A stretch of 64,000 nucleotides of DNA from CBDCVN01 sp965223045 (GTDB lineage: Bacteria; Deinococcota; Deinococci; Deinococcales; Trueperaceae): assembly GCA_965223045.1 (NCBI GenBank), contig CBDCVN010000013.1, forward strand, positions 372,001-436,000, written 5' to 3'. Under the pieces are notes generated by a model, which saw nothing but the letters and a program-made list of their open reading frames with translations, did no database searches and was not told the origin of the DNA. The position numbers and the translations under genes are program-made. This document shows positions 1 to 9,082 of the stretch, piece after piece (the stretch's first letter is position 1; each line of letters begins with the position of its first letter).

Positions 1-2
1 AC

Positions 3-62
3 GAGGGTGTAAATTCAATTGGGCATAAACGTCGCTTTGACCGGATACTTTGCCACCCTTGA
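3..62 (+). other. possible 3' end of an unidentified gene
   Basis: The first bases are open in one plus-strand frame and end at a TGA at 60-62. About 19 codons precede it, with a basic stretch GHKRRFDR. Nothing upstream is visible, so it could be the tail of a gene that starts outside the window or chance. I could not assign a family. Confidence 0.15.
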
Positions 63-223
63 GTTGCTTAAGTATGTTCTAAACAAGGTTATTTTTTTAG
101 TTCAAACTCTTGATGATTAGTACCCAAAACCCCCTAAAGTAAGATGTTTAGTTGTACCAGATATTGCCTTGCTTAAACTTCAAGAAGATTTTGATGAAGA
201 CCATAGGTTTTGAGAGTAATAGC

Positions 224-256
224 AAAAAAGCTCCCATCTTTATGAAAAGGGGAGCC
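224..256 (-). terminator. rho-independent terminator of clpB
   Basis: The arms GCTCCC (230-235) and GGGAGC (250-255) form a hairpin. Read on the minus strand it is followed by a run of six T (224-229). It lies 16 bases beyond the clpB stop codon, so it very likely ends that transcript. Confidence 0.8.
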
Positions 257-271
257 ATTGTGTCTATCTGA

Positions 272-2851
272 TTAATTTAAAACTTCTTGCACCTCTTCTA
301 CCTCAAAACTGAACCCTTGTGCAGCTGGCTCAACCCTTACCAAATCACCATCTTGAATGTCACCTGCTATAATCTTGCGTGATAAAGGCGTTTCAATGAA
401 CTGCTGTATCGCACGCTTTAAGGGCCTAGCACCAAAGACAGGGTCATAACCCACTCGAGCTAAATGTTCCATGGCTCCACTTGAGAACTGAAGGGTAATG
501 TGCCTGTCTGCTAGGCGCTCACTTACGAAGCCTAACTGAATGTTAGCGATTTCTTGTACTTGATTTTGCTCGAGCGCATGGAAAACAATAGTATCATCCA
601 CACGGTTTAAGAACTCAGGGCGGAAGTGTTTTTGCAATTCATTAAAGACAGTATTTTTGATGCTTTCATAGCTAGCACCACTGCGGCTAGCTTCTAAAAT
701 CTGCGGACTGCCAATATTACTAGTCATAATGACTACAGTGTTGCGAAAATCAACTGTGCGCCCTTGTGAATCAGTTAAACGTCCATCGTCGAGAAGTTGC
801 AAAAGCGTATTAAAAACGTCAGGATGAGCTTTTTCAATTTCATCAAAGAGTAAAACACTATAAGGCTTTCTTCTAACAGCTTCAGTAAGCTGTCCACCTT
901 CTTCATAACCAATATAACCGGGAGGAGCACCTATAAGCCTAGCTACAGTATGCTTTTCCATATACTCACTCATATCTAAACGAATCATGTTTTCTTCACT
1001 ATCAAATAACTCAGTTGCTAGTGCTTTAGCAGTTTCAGTCTTACCTACTCCAGTAGGCCCTAAGAAGATAAAGGAGCCTATAGGTTTATTGGGATCAGCT
1101 AGACCAGCTCGAGAACGGCGAATGGCATCACTTACTGCTCCTATAGCTTCGTCTTGACCAATTACGCGTTTATGTAACTCTTCTTCTAAGCGCAAAAGTT
1201 TTTCCCGTTCGCCTTCTATGAGTTTGGCAATAGGAATATTTGTCCAGCGACTGACTACTTCAGCAACTTCGTTTTCACCTACCTCTAAACGCACGTATTT
1301 GGCATTCTCGAGCTTTTCAGTATTTTCTTTGAGTTGTTGTTCTAATTTAGGTAATGTGCCATAGCGCAGCTCAGCAGCTTTATTTAAATCATAATCACGT
1401 TCAGAAGCTTCGACCTGTGTGCGCACACTATCAAGTTGTTCTTGGACTTGGCGCACACCCTCTAAAAGCTTGCGCTCACTCTCCCAATCAGATTGAGCTT
1501 TATTTATGCTGTCTTCTATTAACCTAAGCTCTTCCTCTATGCGCAAAAGTCTATTGGCAGAATCCGTATCACTCTCACGTTTTAAGGCTTCTTGCTCTAT
1601 TTCTAGTTGCAGCTTGCGGCGACGCAAGGCATCTATTTCTTCAGGCAATGAGTCAAGCTGTACACGAATGCGACTAGCTGATTCATCAATTAAATCAATA
1701 GCTTTATCAGGTAGTTGCCTATCAGCGATGTAGCGATGTGATAGGGTAGCAGCACTAATAATAGCTGGGTCAGCAATACGTACTCCGTGGTGGACTTCAT
1801 ACTTTTCTTTTATGCCCCGCAAAATAGAGATGCTTTCCTCTACAGAGGGCTCGTCAACAACTATAGGTTGAAAACGACGTTCCAAAGCAGCATCTTTCTC
1901 GATAGCTCGGTACTCATTCAAAGTAGTAGCACCAACCATCCTAAGCTCACCCCTTGCTAAGGGAGGCTTAAGCATATTGCCAGCATCTACGGCACCTTCT
2001 GCTTTACCTGCTCCCACAATAGTGTGCAACTCGTCTATAAAAAGGATGATTTCACCTTTAGACTGTACAGTCTCATTGATTACAGCCTTTAAGCGTTCCT
2101 CGAACTCACCACGATATTTAGCGCCTGCTAAGAGTGAGCCCATATCTAACTGCACCACGCGCTTACCTTGCAAGCCTTCAGGAATATCTTTATTGATTAT
2201 GCGTTGAGCTAAGCCTTCAACAATAGCAGTCTTTCCTACCCCCGGCTCACCTATTAATACTGGGTTATTTTTAGTACGTCTAAGTAATATTTGAATGGCT
2301 CGGCGGATTTCCTCATCACGGCCTATAACTGGGTCAAGTTTGCCATCCAAGGCTTGTTTAGTTAAATCTATTCCATAGCGCTCTAAAGCTTCGAATGTAT
2401 TTTCTGCAGTTTTTGAGTCCACTTGTCTACCTCCTCTCATTTCTTGGGCAGCTTCTTTTAGTTTTTTGGCATCAGGAAAACTCTTTATGCCCTCGCCACT
2501 CGCTTCTCTTAATGCCACTAACAAAGTATCTACTGCTATAAAATTGTCATTCCAATCTTTAGAAATAGCCTCTGCCTTATCAAAGACACGGCCTACTTCT
2601 CCTGACATGTACTGTTCACCACCACCCTCGACTTGGGGTAATTTGTTTAGTACCTTTTCAAGATTTGCTTGGATATTCTGTAAGTTGCCATCAGCTCTTT
2701 CTACTACTCGAGCAGAAACAGAGCCAGCATCTGCAACTAAAGCGGTAGCTAAATGTGCTGGCACAATTGTTTGATGTTGCCTAGTGCGTGCTATTTGCTG
2801 GGCACTGGCAATCATTTGTAAAGCTGATTCTGTAAATCTTTCGGCATTCAT
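272..2851 (-). CDS. clpB: ATP-dependent chaperone ClpB (Hsp100 disaggregase)
   Basis: ClpB is a cytoplasmic hexameric AAA+ disaggregase that threads aggregated proteins with help from DnaK. The 859-residue protein has a double Clp N-domain, AAA-1 with Walker A GEPGVGKT and Walker B ILFIDE, a coiled-coil M-domain, AAA-2 with Walker A GPTGVGKT and VLLFDE, and the ClpB C-terminal domain. The length is normal. Long stretches read like Thermus ClpB. An upstream TTG would add 16 residues, but the ATG at 2851 is preferred because it starts MNAERFTESALQ as in relatives and sits 6 nt after a consensus promoter. The gene is monocistronic, with its own promoter and terminator. Confidence 0.97.
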   Translation of the reverse strand: MNAERFTESALQMIASAQQIARTRQHQTIVPAHLATALVADAGSVSARVVERADGNLQNIQANLEKVLNKLPQVEGGGEQYMSGEVGRVFDKAEAISKDWNDNFIAVDTLLVALREASGEGIKSFPDAKKLKEAAQEMRGGRQVDSKTAENTFEALERYGIDLTKQALDGKLDPVIGRDEEIRRAIQILLRRTKNNPVLIGEPGVGKTAIVEGLAQRIINKDIPEGLQGKRVVQLDMGSLLAGAKYRGEFEERLKAVINETVQSKGEIILFIDELHTIVGAGKAEGAVDAGNMLKPPLARGELRMVGATTLNEYRAIEKDAALERRFQPIVVDEPSVEESISILRGIKEKYEVHHGVRIADPAIISAATLSHRYIADRQLPDKAIDLIDESASRIRVQLDSLPEEIDALRRRKLQLEIEQEALKRESDTDSANRLLRIEEELRLIEDSINKAQSDWESERKLLEGVRQVQEQLDSVRTQVEASERDYDLNKAAELRYGTLPKLEQQLKENTEKLENAKYVRLEVGENEVAEVVSRWTNIPIAKLIEGEREKLLRLEEELHKRVIGQDEAIGAVSDAIRRSRAGLADPNKPIGSFIFLGPTGVGKTETAKALATELFDSEENMIRLDMSEYMEKHTVARLIGAPPGYIGYEEGGQLTEAVRRKPYSVLLFDEIEKAHPDVFNTLLQLLDDGRLTDSQGRTVDFRNTVVIMTSNIGSPQILEASRSGASYESIKNTVFNELQKHFRPEFLNRVDDTIVFHALEQNQVQEIANIQLGFVSERLADRHITLQFSSGAMEHLARVGYDPVFGARPLKRAIQQFIETPLSRKIIAGDIQDGDLVRVEPAAQGFSFEVEEVQEVLN

Positions 2852-2886
2852 GTAAATATTATAAAAGTTGAGTGTACTACTGTCAA
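2852..2886 (-). promoter_or_regulatory. consensus sigma70 promoter of clpB, probably leaderless
   Basis: On the minus strand TTGACA (2881-2886), a 17-nt spacer and TATAAT (2858-2863) match both consensus boxes perfectly. Only 6 nt separate TATAAT from the ATG at 2849-2851, so transcription should start at or next to the start codon. No ribosome binding site is visible. I see no CIRCE or HAIR operator. Confidence 0.85.
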
Positions 2887-3071
2887 ATTTTCTGCGCAAA
2901 GTATTTTCTTTTTGATTTTACGACTTACATTTCCTTCTAAGTAACATTGTGTCAATATAGTGTCATGTTTAAGTGATTGCATTTTCTTTAGAATACAGTA
3001 ATTTAAAATAAGTCTTTATTGACTTAACTTGGTATGAGCAAAATTTAGTTGTAAATAAGGAAATAATAAGC

Positions 3072-4058
3072 GTGACACACATAGCACTTGTTGAAGATGG
3101 TCCTGTACTAATCAGATTTCTAAATGATTTACTAGTAAAAAGGGGATATAGAGTTTCTACCTATACTTCGGGACAACAAGCATTTAATGAAATGAAAAGT
3201 CATCAACCAGATTTGGCAATTATTGATTTAGACTTACCAGACATGCCCGGCTTGAATTTGATTAAAAAAATACGCTCCGATTTGAATCTACAAGAAATAC
3301 AAGTACTAGTCTTAACTGCTCAAAATGACTTGGACACTCGCCTTAAAGGCCTTGAAAATGCAGACGATTTTCTAGGAAAACCTTTCGATGTTAATGAACT
3401 ATTAGCACGTGTAGCAGCATTACTTAGACGTCGTGATTCTCACACTATTAGGGGACGCCTCGAGCTTGTAGGTGGTTGTGCCATAGTTTTGCAAATGATG
3501 TTGGTCTCTCATAAAAAGGGAGCTCTTTTCCTTGATGATGGTGCTGCTCTTTATCTTAAAGAGGGGCATATAGTTCATGTTAAACATCCCAATAGCACAG
3601 GGGAAAAAGCTGTCAAGCTGATTTTAAAGCGCCTAAGAGGTAACTTTCGCTTTCGTCCGGATGTTTTGTCACCTAAAGAGAGTCTGAATATTTCGCCTAT
3701 GACTTTTATGCTCGAGCTAGCTAAAGACACGGATGAAGGAGCTAAAGAACGCCACCAAGATCATACTCCTCTAGTAGAAGATCCCCAAAAGCAACTTGTA
3801 GCTCTGCCAAATTTGGCAGTTGCTCAAACCTACATGAATAGTTTACATTTACAGGGACTTAAAAATTTTACAGCAACAGAGAAGTACCTTAATACTTATG
3901 AGGCAACGTGTGTTATTTTTGAAAGTGATTCTATAGTTGTAATAGCCCTTAACAGCACTCTTTCTATGCTTCCTAAAGATTTGATCGAACATGTTAATGT
4001 TCTAAGTGATCAAGATTATATGGACATGGATATAGATAGCCTTCTCTGTATTGATTAA
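3072..4058 (+). CDS. response regulator with receiver and DUF4388 (PATAN-like) domain
   Basis: The 328-residue protein begins with a receiver domain (about 1-120) that has the acidic pair E8/D9, phospho-acceptor D52, T82 and K103. Residues about 125-230 resemble the DUF4388/PATAN domain found in gliding and type IV pilus regulators, a protein-interaction module rather than a DNA-binding one. The last 95 residues match nothing I know. The start is GTG with a weak AAGGA upstream. No sensor kinase is adjacent. It may act in signalling to motility or surface machinery; that role is inferred from family context only. Confidence 0.8.
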   Translation: MTHIALVEDGPVLIRFLNDLLVKRGYRVSTYTSGQQAFNEMKSHQPDLAIIDLDLPDMPGLNLIKKIRSDLNLQEIQVLVLTAQNDLDTRLKGLENADDFLGKPFDVNELLARVAALLRRRDSHTIRGRLELVGGCAIVLQMMLVSHKKGALFLDDGAALYLKEGHIVHVKHPNSTGEKAVKLILKRLRGNFRFRPDVLSPKESLNISPMTFMLELAKDTDEGAKERHQDHTPLVEDPQKQLVALPNLAVAQTYMNSLHLQGLKNFTATEKYLNTYEATCVIFESDSIVVIALNSTLSMLPKDLIEHVNVLSDQDYMDMDIDSLLCID

Positions 4059-4206
4059 GGTTCTTTGTGGATTCTAAGAGTTTGGTTCATAAGAAGTACA
4101 CATTATAAATATCTATAGAACACTAATATCTTCATAATAACCTCAAATCTCAATATATTAACTCTTTTGCTGTGCTGGTCACAATTATTGCAAAATCAAG
4201 GCTCAG

Positions 4207-4228
4207 GCCCTTGATATGTATCAAGGGC
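4207..4228. repeat. perfect 9-bp stem-loop in the 4059-4431 gap
   Basis: The arms GCCCTTGAT and ATCAAGGGC are separated by ATGT. It lies 150 bp after the regulator gene and 204 bp before the next gene, with no T-run on either side, so it is not a classical terminator. It may be an RNA structure or operator. The rest of the gap shows only the leader of the next gene. Confidence 0.5.
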
Positions 4229-4431
4229 TAAATTAGTAACAATTTGACTCTACCAAGGCTAAAATTCCAAGATTGAAGCATGTGGATTCTCTTTCCTAAG
4301 CAGACCCACTGTAGGTTGTAAGTAATTTGGCTGTCACATGTCAAAGCCACTTTATGCTAGGTTAGTGAAAGATTTTATAGTTAAATGCCTTTAGTTTTAA
4401 AAGCGTTTAACAACACAAGGAGAATTTACAT

Positions 4432-5598
4432 ATGAAGAAGACTTTAAATTACTTGCTACTAGCTATAGCTTTTTTAAGTGCTAGTCACCTTTTTGCTGAA
4501 AGTCAGCTAGAATGTGATGCCAACAAAGTCAAAGTGGTTATTGTTGATGGTGATGTTACTTGTGCACCAGAATCTGTTGCTAAAAGTTGGGTAAGAACGG
4601 GATTTGCTGTAATGGCTTCTGATGTAGTAGAGCAAGAAGAAACTCTATTTCCCCAAGCAAATGTGCCCGCAACTTTGCCTTTACACAAAGGTTACTATGA
4701 TAGTGGTGAAGTCTACTTCATTATTACTGATGCTAGTGAGCAAAAACATGTTGATGTTATTACCAAAAAACAGGGTTGGCAAGTAGAACTGGCTCCTTTA
4801 TTAGCAAATGCTTCTGCTGAAGCACTTTCTAGAACTTATATGTTCACTAATGGTGTTGAAGGTGGTGGGATACATGGTTTTCAAGGCGAGGTATTCACTA
4901 GTACCCCTGCCCAACTAGAAGTATACAGTGCTCTGACAGCCCATGTTCATGTCACTTGGTTTGAAGAAGCCACACCACGTGAGCTTACCTCAGAACAAGA
5001 TGTTTTAGCTGCAGAAGCTGCAGGGGAAATACTTTTAACTGATCTTCCAGTCGTCATTAATATGCCACACATCGTCTGGCCTGAAGGGCAAATGCTAGTT
5101 AGAGATGATAAAGAAATCGTTGATGATATGCCTTATAGTGGTGGACAAGTTGTTGATATCAATATTGAAGAAATGACGGTTACTTTTGTGGCTCATAGAG
5201 GTTGGGGGCCAAATGGTGAAACTATTTATTACATTGTCACTGACGCCACGCCAACACCCGCTGCTAATATGATGGGAGTAGTAGATACACCTACTTCAGC
5301 TAATCTAATAGCAAATTCTGCTGCTGTAGATTTATTCCAATTTGGAAATGGTATAGAAGGCACTGGCCCTATGGGTTTCCAAGCTGGTATAGGCGCTGCT
5401 AATACTGGAGATGAGAATTATTCACCCATGTGGAGAATATTTATGGTTACTTGGAACAACCCTGAAGAAGCATCAATGCTTAAAAGTAGTGCTGAGATAG
5501 CTGAACTTGCTTCACAAGGCGTTCTAGAGGTAAATCTAGCTAGACCAGCAGATGCAGATCATATTGTTAATTGCCCTTTTATTGATCCTTTTCAGTAA
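4432..5598 (+). CDS. secreted protein with an internally duplicated domain, function unknown
   Basis: This 388-residue protein starts with a signal peptide (about 1-23, cleavage after LFA). The mature part contains two related halves of about 150 residues. Each runs through a strand YFIITDA or YYIVTDA, a segment with NG(V/I)EG and GFQ, and an aromatic strand VTWFEE or VTWNNP, then a helix rich in Ala and Glu. Both halves end in hydrophobic strands near proline. The fold is unknown to me; the second half recalls uncharacterised export-targeted domains of the DUF7482 type. The ATG has an AAGGAG nine bases upstream. It is probably periplasmic and monocistronic. Confidence 0.65.
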   Translation: MKKTLNYLLLAIAFLSASHLFAESQLECDANKVKVVIVDGDVTCAPESVAKSWVRTGFAVMASDVVEQEETLFPQANVPATLPLHKGYYDSGEVYFIITDASEQKHVDVITKKQGWQVELAPLLANASAEALSRTYMFTNGVEGGGIHGFQGEVFTSTPAQLEVYSALTAHVHVTWFEEATPRELTSEQDVLAAEAAGEILLTDLPVVINMPHIVWPEGQMLVRDDKEIVDDMPYSGGQVVDINIEEMTVTFVAHRGWGPNGETIYYIVTDATPTPAANMMGVVDTPTSANLIANSAAVDLFQFGNGIEGTGPMGFQAGIGAANTGDENYSPMWRIFMVTWNNPEEASMLKSSAEIAELASQGVLEVNLARPADADHIVNCPFIDPFQ

Positions 5599-5641
5599 AC
5601 ACACTTTTTTCAGGTTGATTGAAGTTGATTGAAGCTAATTG

Positions 5642-5682
5642 TGGGATGGAACTTGGCAAAAGTTTTGTCCCAATTTTATTTT
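5642..5682 (+). terminator. probable terminator after the duplicated-domain gene
   Basis: TGGGA (5642-5646) pairs with TCCCA (5668-5672) around an inner CTT/AAG stem, followed by a T-rich tract ATTTTATTTTT. The stem is short and the loop large, so the call is moderate. A direct 10-bp repeat GTTGATTGAA lies just upstream. Confidence 0.5.
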
Positions 5683-5970
5683 TCAATCAAATGATCTTTG
5701 AGGCATTGGTGGAGTATCAAATCGGCCTGCCATTAAATTCCAGTACGCCCAAGACCTAACATCGTAAATGCCTGCTGGAGCGTTGTCCAAGCAGACTTGC
5801 AGCTCTTCATCAGTAAGTTGATTCCTTAGGATCTGTGTTTCTTCTGGTGTGCCGTAGGTGAAGATATATGCAGCCAGACGTGGAACATTCTGAATAGCTT
5901 GTTCTGGAAGCTCAAACCACATGCAGTTTTTAACTACTTTTCTTAATTCATCGGTTAGATTAAGTTTCAT
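5683..5970 (-). CDS. small partner protein of an AbiEii-type nucleotidyltransferase
   Basis: The 95-residue protein is translated after the nucleotidyltransferase gene and overlaps its end by 11 nt, so the two are co-expressed and probably coupled. The sequence has a WFELPE motif and a WAYWNLMAG segment and resembles the short DUF6922-like proteins commonly encoded next to AbiEii-family genes. It has no recognisable catalytic motif, signal peptide or membrane segment. By context it may be the antitoxin or cofactor of the pair, which is an inference. Confidence 0.6.
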   Translation of the reverse strand: MKLNLTDELRKVVKNCMWFELPEQAIQNVPRLAAYIFTYGTPEETQILRNQLTDEELQVCLDNAPAGIYDVRSWAYWNLMAGRFDTPPMPQRSFD

Positions 5971-6616
5971 ATTGTGCTCTCAATTCAGGTAATGTACCTA
6001 AATCAACACCTTGTACGGCATGTTGTAAATAGTGCTTGATATCCTCTGTCAGTCCCAACACATCATCAAAGTAAGAAAGTGCTTTTAGTGTAATTTGTGG
6101 ATTAAACTGTTCCCTATAAATGGCTTGTCCTGCACTAAGTGCAAGCTGCAAACTGATTCCTGATTTGATCAGAGTTGCTATATCAAAGTAGTCTTTCCAT
6201 TCCGCACGCTTTTGCACTACACTTACTTTCATACCTGCCAAATCTAACAAAGAGGCCACTTTGACTTGAGTATCTTGTGCTAGTAGTGGTGGTTTAATTG
6301 GTTTTAGTTCAGGTAATCCGAAAAATGATAAGAAAACTTGTCCACCACGATCCACAACTACTGTCAATGTATTATTTTGGCGTTGAATGATATGTCCACC
6401 TTTTAAGAAGGATAGAGCGTTAAGCAAGGTATCGGGGTCAAACTCATCTGCACCAAAAAAATCAAAGTCTACGCTCTTGCGGTGGCCTAATTGTAAAGCA
6501 ATTGCTGTCCCACCATATAAGGTAAATGTTTCTGGCACCTCTTTAAGTTCAGGCCATAGTGTTTTTTGGGCTGTTGGCAATATATTTAGTTGTGGTTTAA
6601 AGGTATTATTTTTCAT
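5960..6616 (-). CDS. nucleotidyltransferase of the AbiEii/AbiGii toxin family
   Basis: The 218-residue protein carries the family signature GGTAIALQLGHRKSVDFDFF near residues 35-54, with the paired catalytic aspartates in SVDFDF. A later K-D motif, EWKDYFDIATL, matches the AbiEii C-terminal motif. Members transfer nucleotides, often to tRNA, and act in abortive phage defence or as toxins with a partner protein. The ATG at 6616 has little ribosome-binding signal. The small gene downstream overlaps it. Substrate and activity cannot be read from sequence. Confidence 0.8.
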   Translation of the reverse strand: MKNNTFKPQLNILPTAQKTLWPELKEVPETFTLYGGTAIALQLGHRKSVDFDFFGADEFDPDTLLNALSFLKGGHIIQRQNNTLTVVVDRGGQVFLSFFGLPELKPIKPPLLAQDTQVKVASLLDLAGMKVSVVQKRAEWKDYFDIATLIKSGISLQLALSAGQAIYREQFNPQITLKALSYFDDVLGLTEDIKHYLQHAVQGVDLGTLPELRAQYET

Positions 6617-6807
6617 TAAAGCATAGAGCTATTTTAACACTAATCCTAGGAAGTCGAAATATTTGCTAGATAGCATTCCAGTGGGACTAAAGTGTAGAAG
6701 CAAATTGAGGGCTTTGATGGTTTGAGCATAGGAGAGTAGTAAAGATTACCTTAAGTATTTTTATAATGAGATTATATATACTAGGAGCAACTAATTAAGG
6801 AGGTTTT

Positions 6808-8655
6808 ATGAAAAAACTATTTATAAGTTTAAGTGTATTTACCTTAATAAGCTTTGCATTTGTGCAAAATGCCTTCACTCTACAAATTATTCACAGCTCC
6901 GATAACGAATCGGCTTTCCAAGACCCTAACACACTAGAAGATCGTATACTCAATTATGCTGCTATAGTAGAGGGATTACGTGAGCTTAGTGACAACACAC
7001 TGTATTTAACAGCTGGTGACCATACCTTACCGGGGCCTTATTATGAGGCTGCTGCAGAGGTAGAAAGCTTAGGTGCTAATGGACTTGGTGACATTGCCAT
7101 TTACAATGCCATGAGTTTAACGGCCAATGGTATTGGAAATCATGAGTTTGATGGTGGCATAAATGATTTTGCTCACATGCTTGCTAGGGCAAATTACCCT
7201 TTTATAGCTGTGAATCTAGATTTCAGCCAAGTGGAACTAGCTCAAGAGGTTCCTAAGATTGAATTAGGAGTTGACGGAGGTAGTGTTACAGAGAATGCTG
7301 GAAAAATAGTTAAAAGTGCTTATGCCGAAGTAGGAGGAGAAAAAATTGGGATTATTGGGCGAGCACCAGCAGACTTTTTTAATGTCATTGAAGACCCTGA
7401 AAGTAATCTTCCCGGCCTTGATTTTATAGGTGGGCGTAATTTGGAAGATAATCAGCCTTTAATATCAGCTGTAGAGCAAGTTTTAGAGCAAATTGAACTT
7501 TTGGAAGATCAGGGAATTAATAAGATTATTCTTTTAGATCATGCTCAGGACTTTACTGCTGATCCACTTTCAGCACAGACTCTAGCTGATATTGATGTTA
7601 TTGTTACTGCGGGTTCAACTGGTTTTATGGCTCGAGCAGATGCCCAAGGTCCCTTTAACAATTTACGTGAGCGTGATGAAGCTCAAACTTTTTATCCCAC
7701 TTTGCGCTTGGACAGTGAGGGACACTTAGTTTTAGTGATAAACAGTGATCAACTCTACAAGTATGTAGGACGTTTAGTTGTGGATTTTAATAGTGAAGGT
7801 CACATTATCCGTGTAGACCCACTTAGTGGTCCTATTGCTACAACTGAAGAAGCTGTGTCAGCATTAGCAGAAGTAGTTGGAAAAGAACTTAGTGCTCCAG
7901 AAGAAGTGGTGAAAGTTTATGATGGGCTTCAAAACTCACCTACTATTCAAGAGGCTTTTGAAATTGTAGGCACCACTACTAGTGTTTTAAATGGTGCTCG
8001 AGCAAATGTAAGAACTGTTGAGACAAACTTAGGCCGCCTAGCTGCTGATTCAACCTTATGGTTTGCTAGGGGGGCTTTTCCTGATATGCTAGCCGATATT
8101 GCTCTTAAAAATGGTGGCGGTATACGCGATACTATTTTAGGGCCTAGTATAACCAAACTAACTGTTAATACAGCACTTGCCTTTGACAATAAAATTTCGG
8201 TTGTGGAGTTAACTGCTACAGAATTAATTGCTACTATGGAAAATGCGGTTAGCCGTGTACCTGCTGCAGATGGTCGTTTCCCACAGGTGGCAGGGTTATA
8301 CTTGGAGTACAGTCCTAATAATGAGGGCATATCTGATCAAGTTAGTTTAGAAACACCCTCACGCTTAAAAACACTTATCGTTACTCGTGTTGATGGCAGT
8401 GAAGACGTCTTAGTAGAAAGTTACAGGGCTAAAGGAGATTTAACTCGCACTTTTGTGCTTGCTACAAATAGCTTCCTCTTAACCGGTGGTGATGGTTATC
8501 AAGCTCTTAAGACTGCTGGAGAGCGTAACTCAGTAACCACAGAACAAGGGGAACGCGAGGTTCTAGTGACTTATATTAATGAAGTGCTAGCTGGTGAGGT
8601 AAATATACCTGAGCCAATTGAAGACTTACGGGTGGTAGCAGTAGAAGACAATTAA
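6808..8655 (+). CDS. secreted UshA-like 5'-nucleotidase/metallophosphoesterase
   Basis: This 615-residue protein has a signal peptide (about 1-24) and two domains. The N-terminal calcineurin-like phosphoesterase shows HSSDNES, TAGDHT and GNHEFDGG metal motifs. The C-terminal 5_nucleotid_C domain shows NLGRLAAD, NGGGIRD and FLLTGGDGY, the substrate-binding signatures of UshA. The usual metal-binding D-x-H of UshA is HSSDNE here, as in some paralogues. It would hydrolyse nucleotides or related phosphoesters outside the membrane. AAGGAGG sits just before the ATG. Substrate specificity is not predictable. Confidence 0.85.
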   Translation: MKKLFISLSVFTLISFAFVQNAFTLQIIHSSDNESAFQDPNTLEDRILNYAAIVEGLRELSDNTLYLTAGDHTLPGPYYEAAAEVESLGANGLGDIAIYNAMSLTANGIGNHEFDGGINDFAHMLARANYPFIAVNLDFSQVELAQEVPKIELGVDGGSVTENAGKIVKSAYAEVGGEKIGIIGRAPADFFNVIEDPESNLPGLDFIGGRNLEDNQPLISAVEQVLEQIELLEDQGINKIILLDHAQDFTADPLSAQTLADIDVIVTAGSTGFMARADAQGPFNNLRERDEAQTFYPTLRLDSEGHLVLVINSDQLYKYVGRLVVDFNSEGHIIRVDPLSGPIATTEEAVSALAEVVGKELSAPEEVVKVYDGLQNSPTIQEAFEIVGTTTSVLNGARANVRTVETNLGRLAADSTLWFARGAFPDMLADIALKNGGGIRDTILGPSITKLTVNTALAFDNKISVVELTATELIATMENAVSRVPAADGRFPQVAGLYLEYSPNNEGISDQVSLETPSRLKTLIVTRVDGSEDVLVESYRAKGDLTRTFVLATNSFLLTGGDGYQALKTAGERNSVTTEQGEREVLVTYINEVLAGEVNIPEPIEDLRVVAVEDN

Positions 8656-8683
8656 CCTGTAGCTGTCTAGCAAAGTTTTTCCT

Positions 8684-8727
8684 ACAGCAACCTTGAAGGT
8701 TTTCAAAACCTTCAAGGTTTAGGCTGT
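8684..8727. terminator. 31-bp perfect palindrome between convergent genes, likely bidirectional terminator
   Basis: AACCTTGAAGGTTTT (8689-8703) and its exact reverse complement (8705-8719) flank one C. A further ACAGC/GCTGT pair (8684-8688, 8723-8727) extends the stem past a 3-nt bulge. It sits between the plus-strand nucleotidase gene and a minus-strand gene. There is no strong T-run, so it could also be a mobile palindromic repeat. Confidence 0.6.
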
Positions 8728-8760
8728 TCAAGGTTTATTTGGCTAATTGGGTTTGGCTGA

Positions 8761-9006
8761 CTAGATGATATTGCGAGCAAGCTCAACCAAATTTTTAAAG
8801 TAATCTATCCAGCTGAGCTCGAGTCCCAAAAAATTGTGGAATAGATTAGGTGTAATCACAGCAAAATAAAAGGCTATTCCCGCAAAGAACAATAGTATAA
8901 GTCCAACAAAGCACACACCTGCCAGGTGTACCCATAAAGCGGAGGGCTTAAGTAAGATGGGTATAAACAATAAAAGTAAAAGTCCAGAAAAAATCATAGA
9001 TTCCAT
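8761..9006 (-). CDS. small two-span membrane protein, unknown
   Basis: An 81-residue protein with two hydrophobic segments (about 4-18 and 26-51) and a short amphipathic tail ending LVELARNII. AAGGAG lies immediately before the ATG and a TTGCCT-17-TATATT promoter can be read upstream on the minus strand, so it looks like a real gene. It is transcribed divergently from the SecD-like gene. No family recognised. Confidence 0.6.
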   Translation of the reverse strand: MESMIFSGLLLLLFIPILLKPSALWVHLAGVCFVGLILLFFAGIAFYFAVITPNLFHNFLGLELSWIDYFKNLVELARNII

Positions 9007-9017
9007 AACTCCTTTTT

Positions 9018-9068
9018 AATATAAAACCATAGGACATTTAAGGCAAGACAATTATAATTTATAATTGT
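9018..9068. promoter_or_regulatory. divergent promoter region with a 21-bp perfect palindrome
   Basis: ACAATTATAA-T-TTATAATTGT (9048-9068) is a perfect palindrome. On the plus strand it contains the -10 box TATAAT, 17 nt after a TTTAAG -35-like box; on the minus strand it lies just upstream of TTGCCT-17-TATATT. A dimeric regulator bound here could control both the small membrane protein and the SecD-like gene. The palindrome is very AT-rich, so chance is not excluded. Confidence 0.5.
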
Positions 9069-9082
9069 AAAATTAAGCAAAG

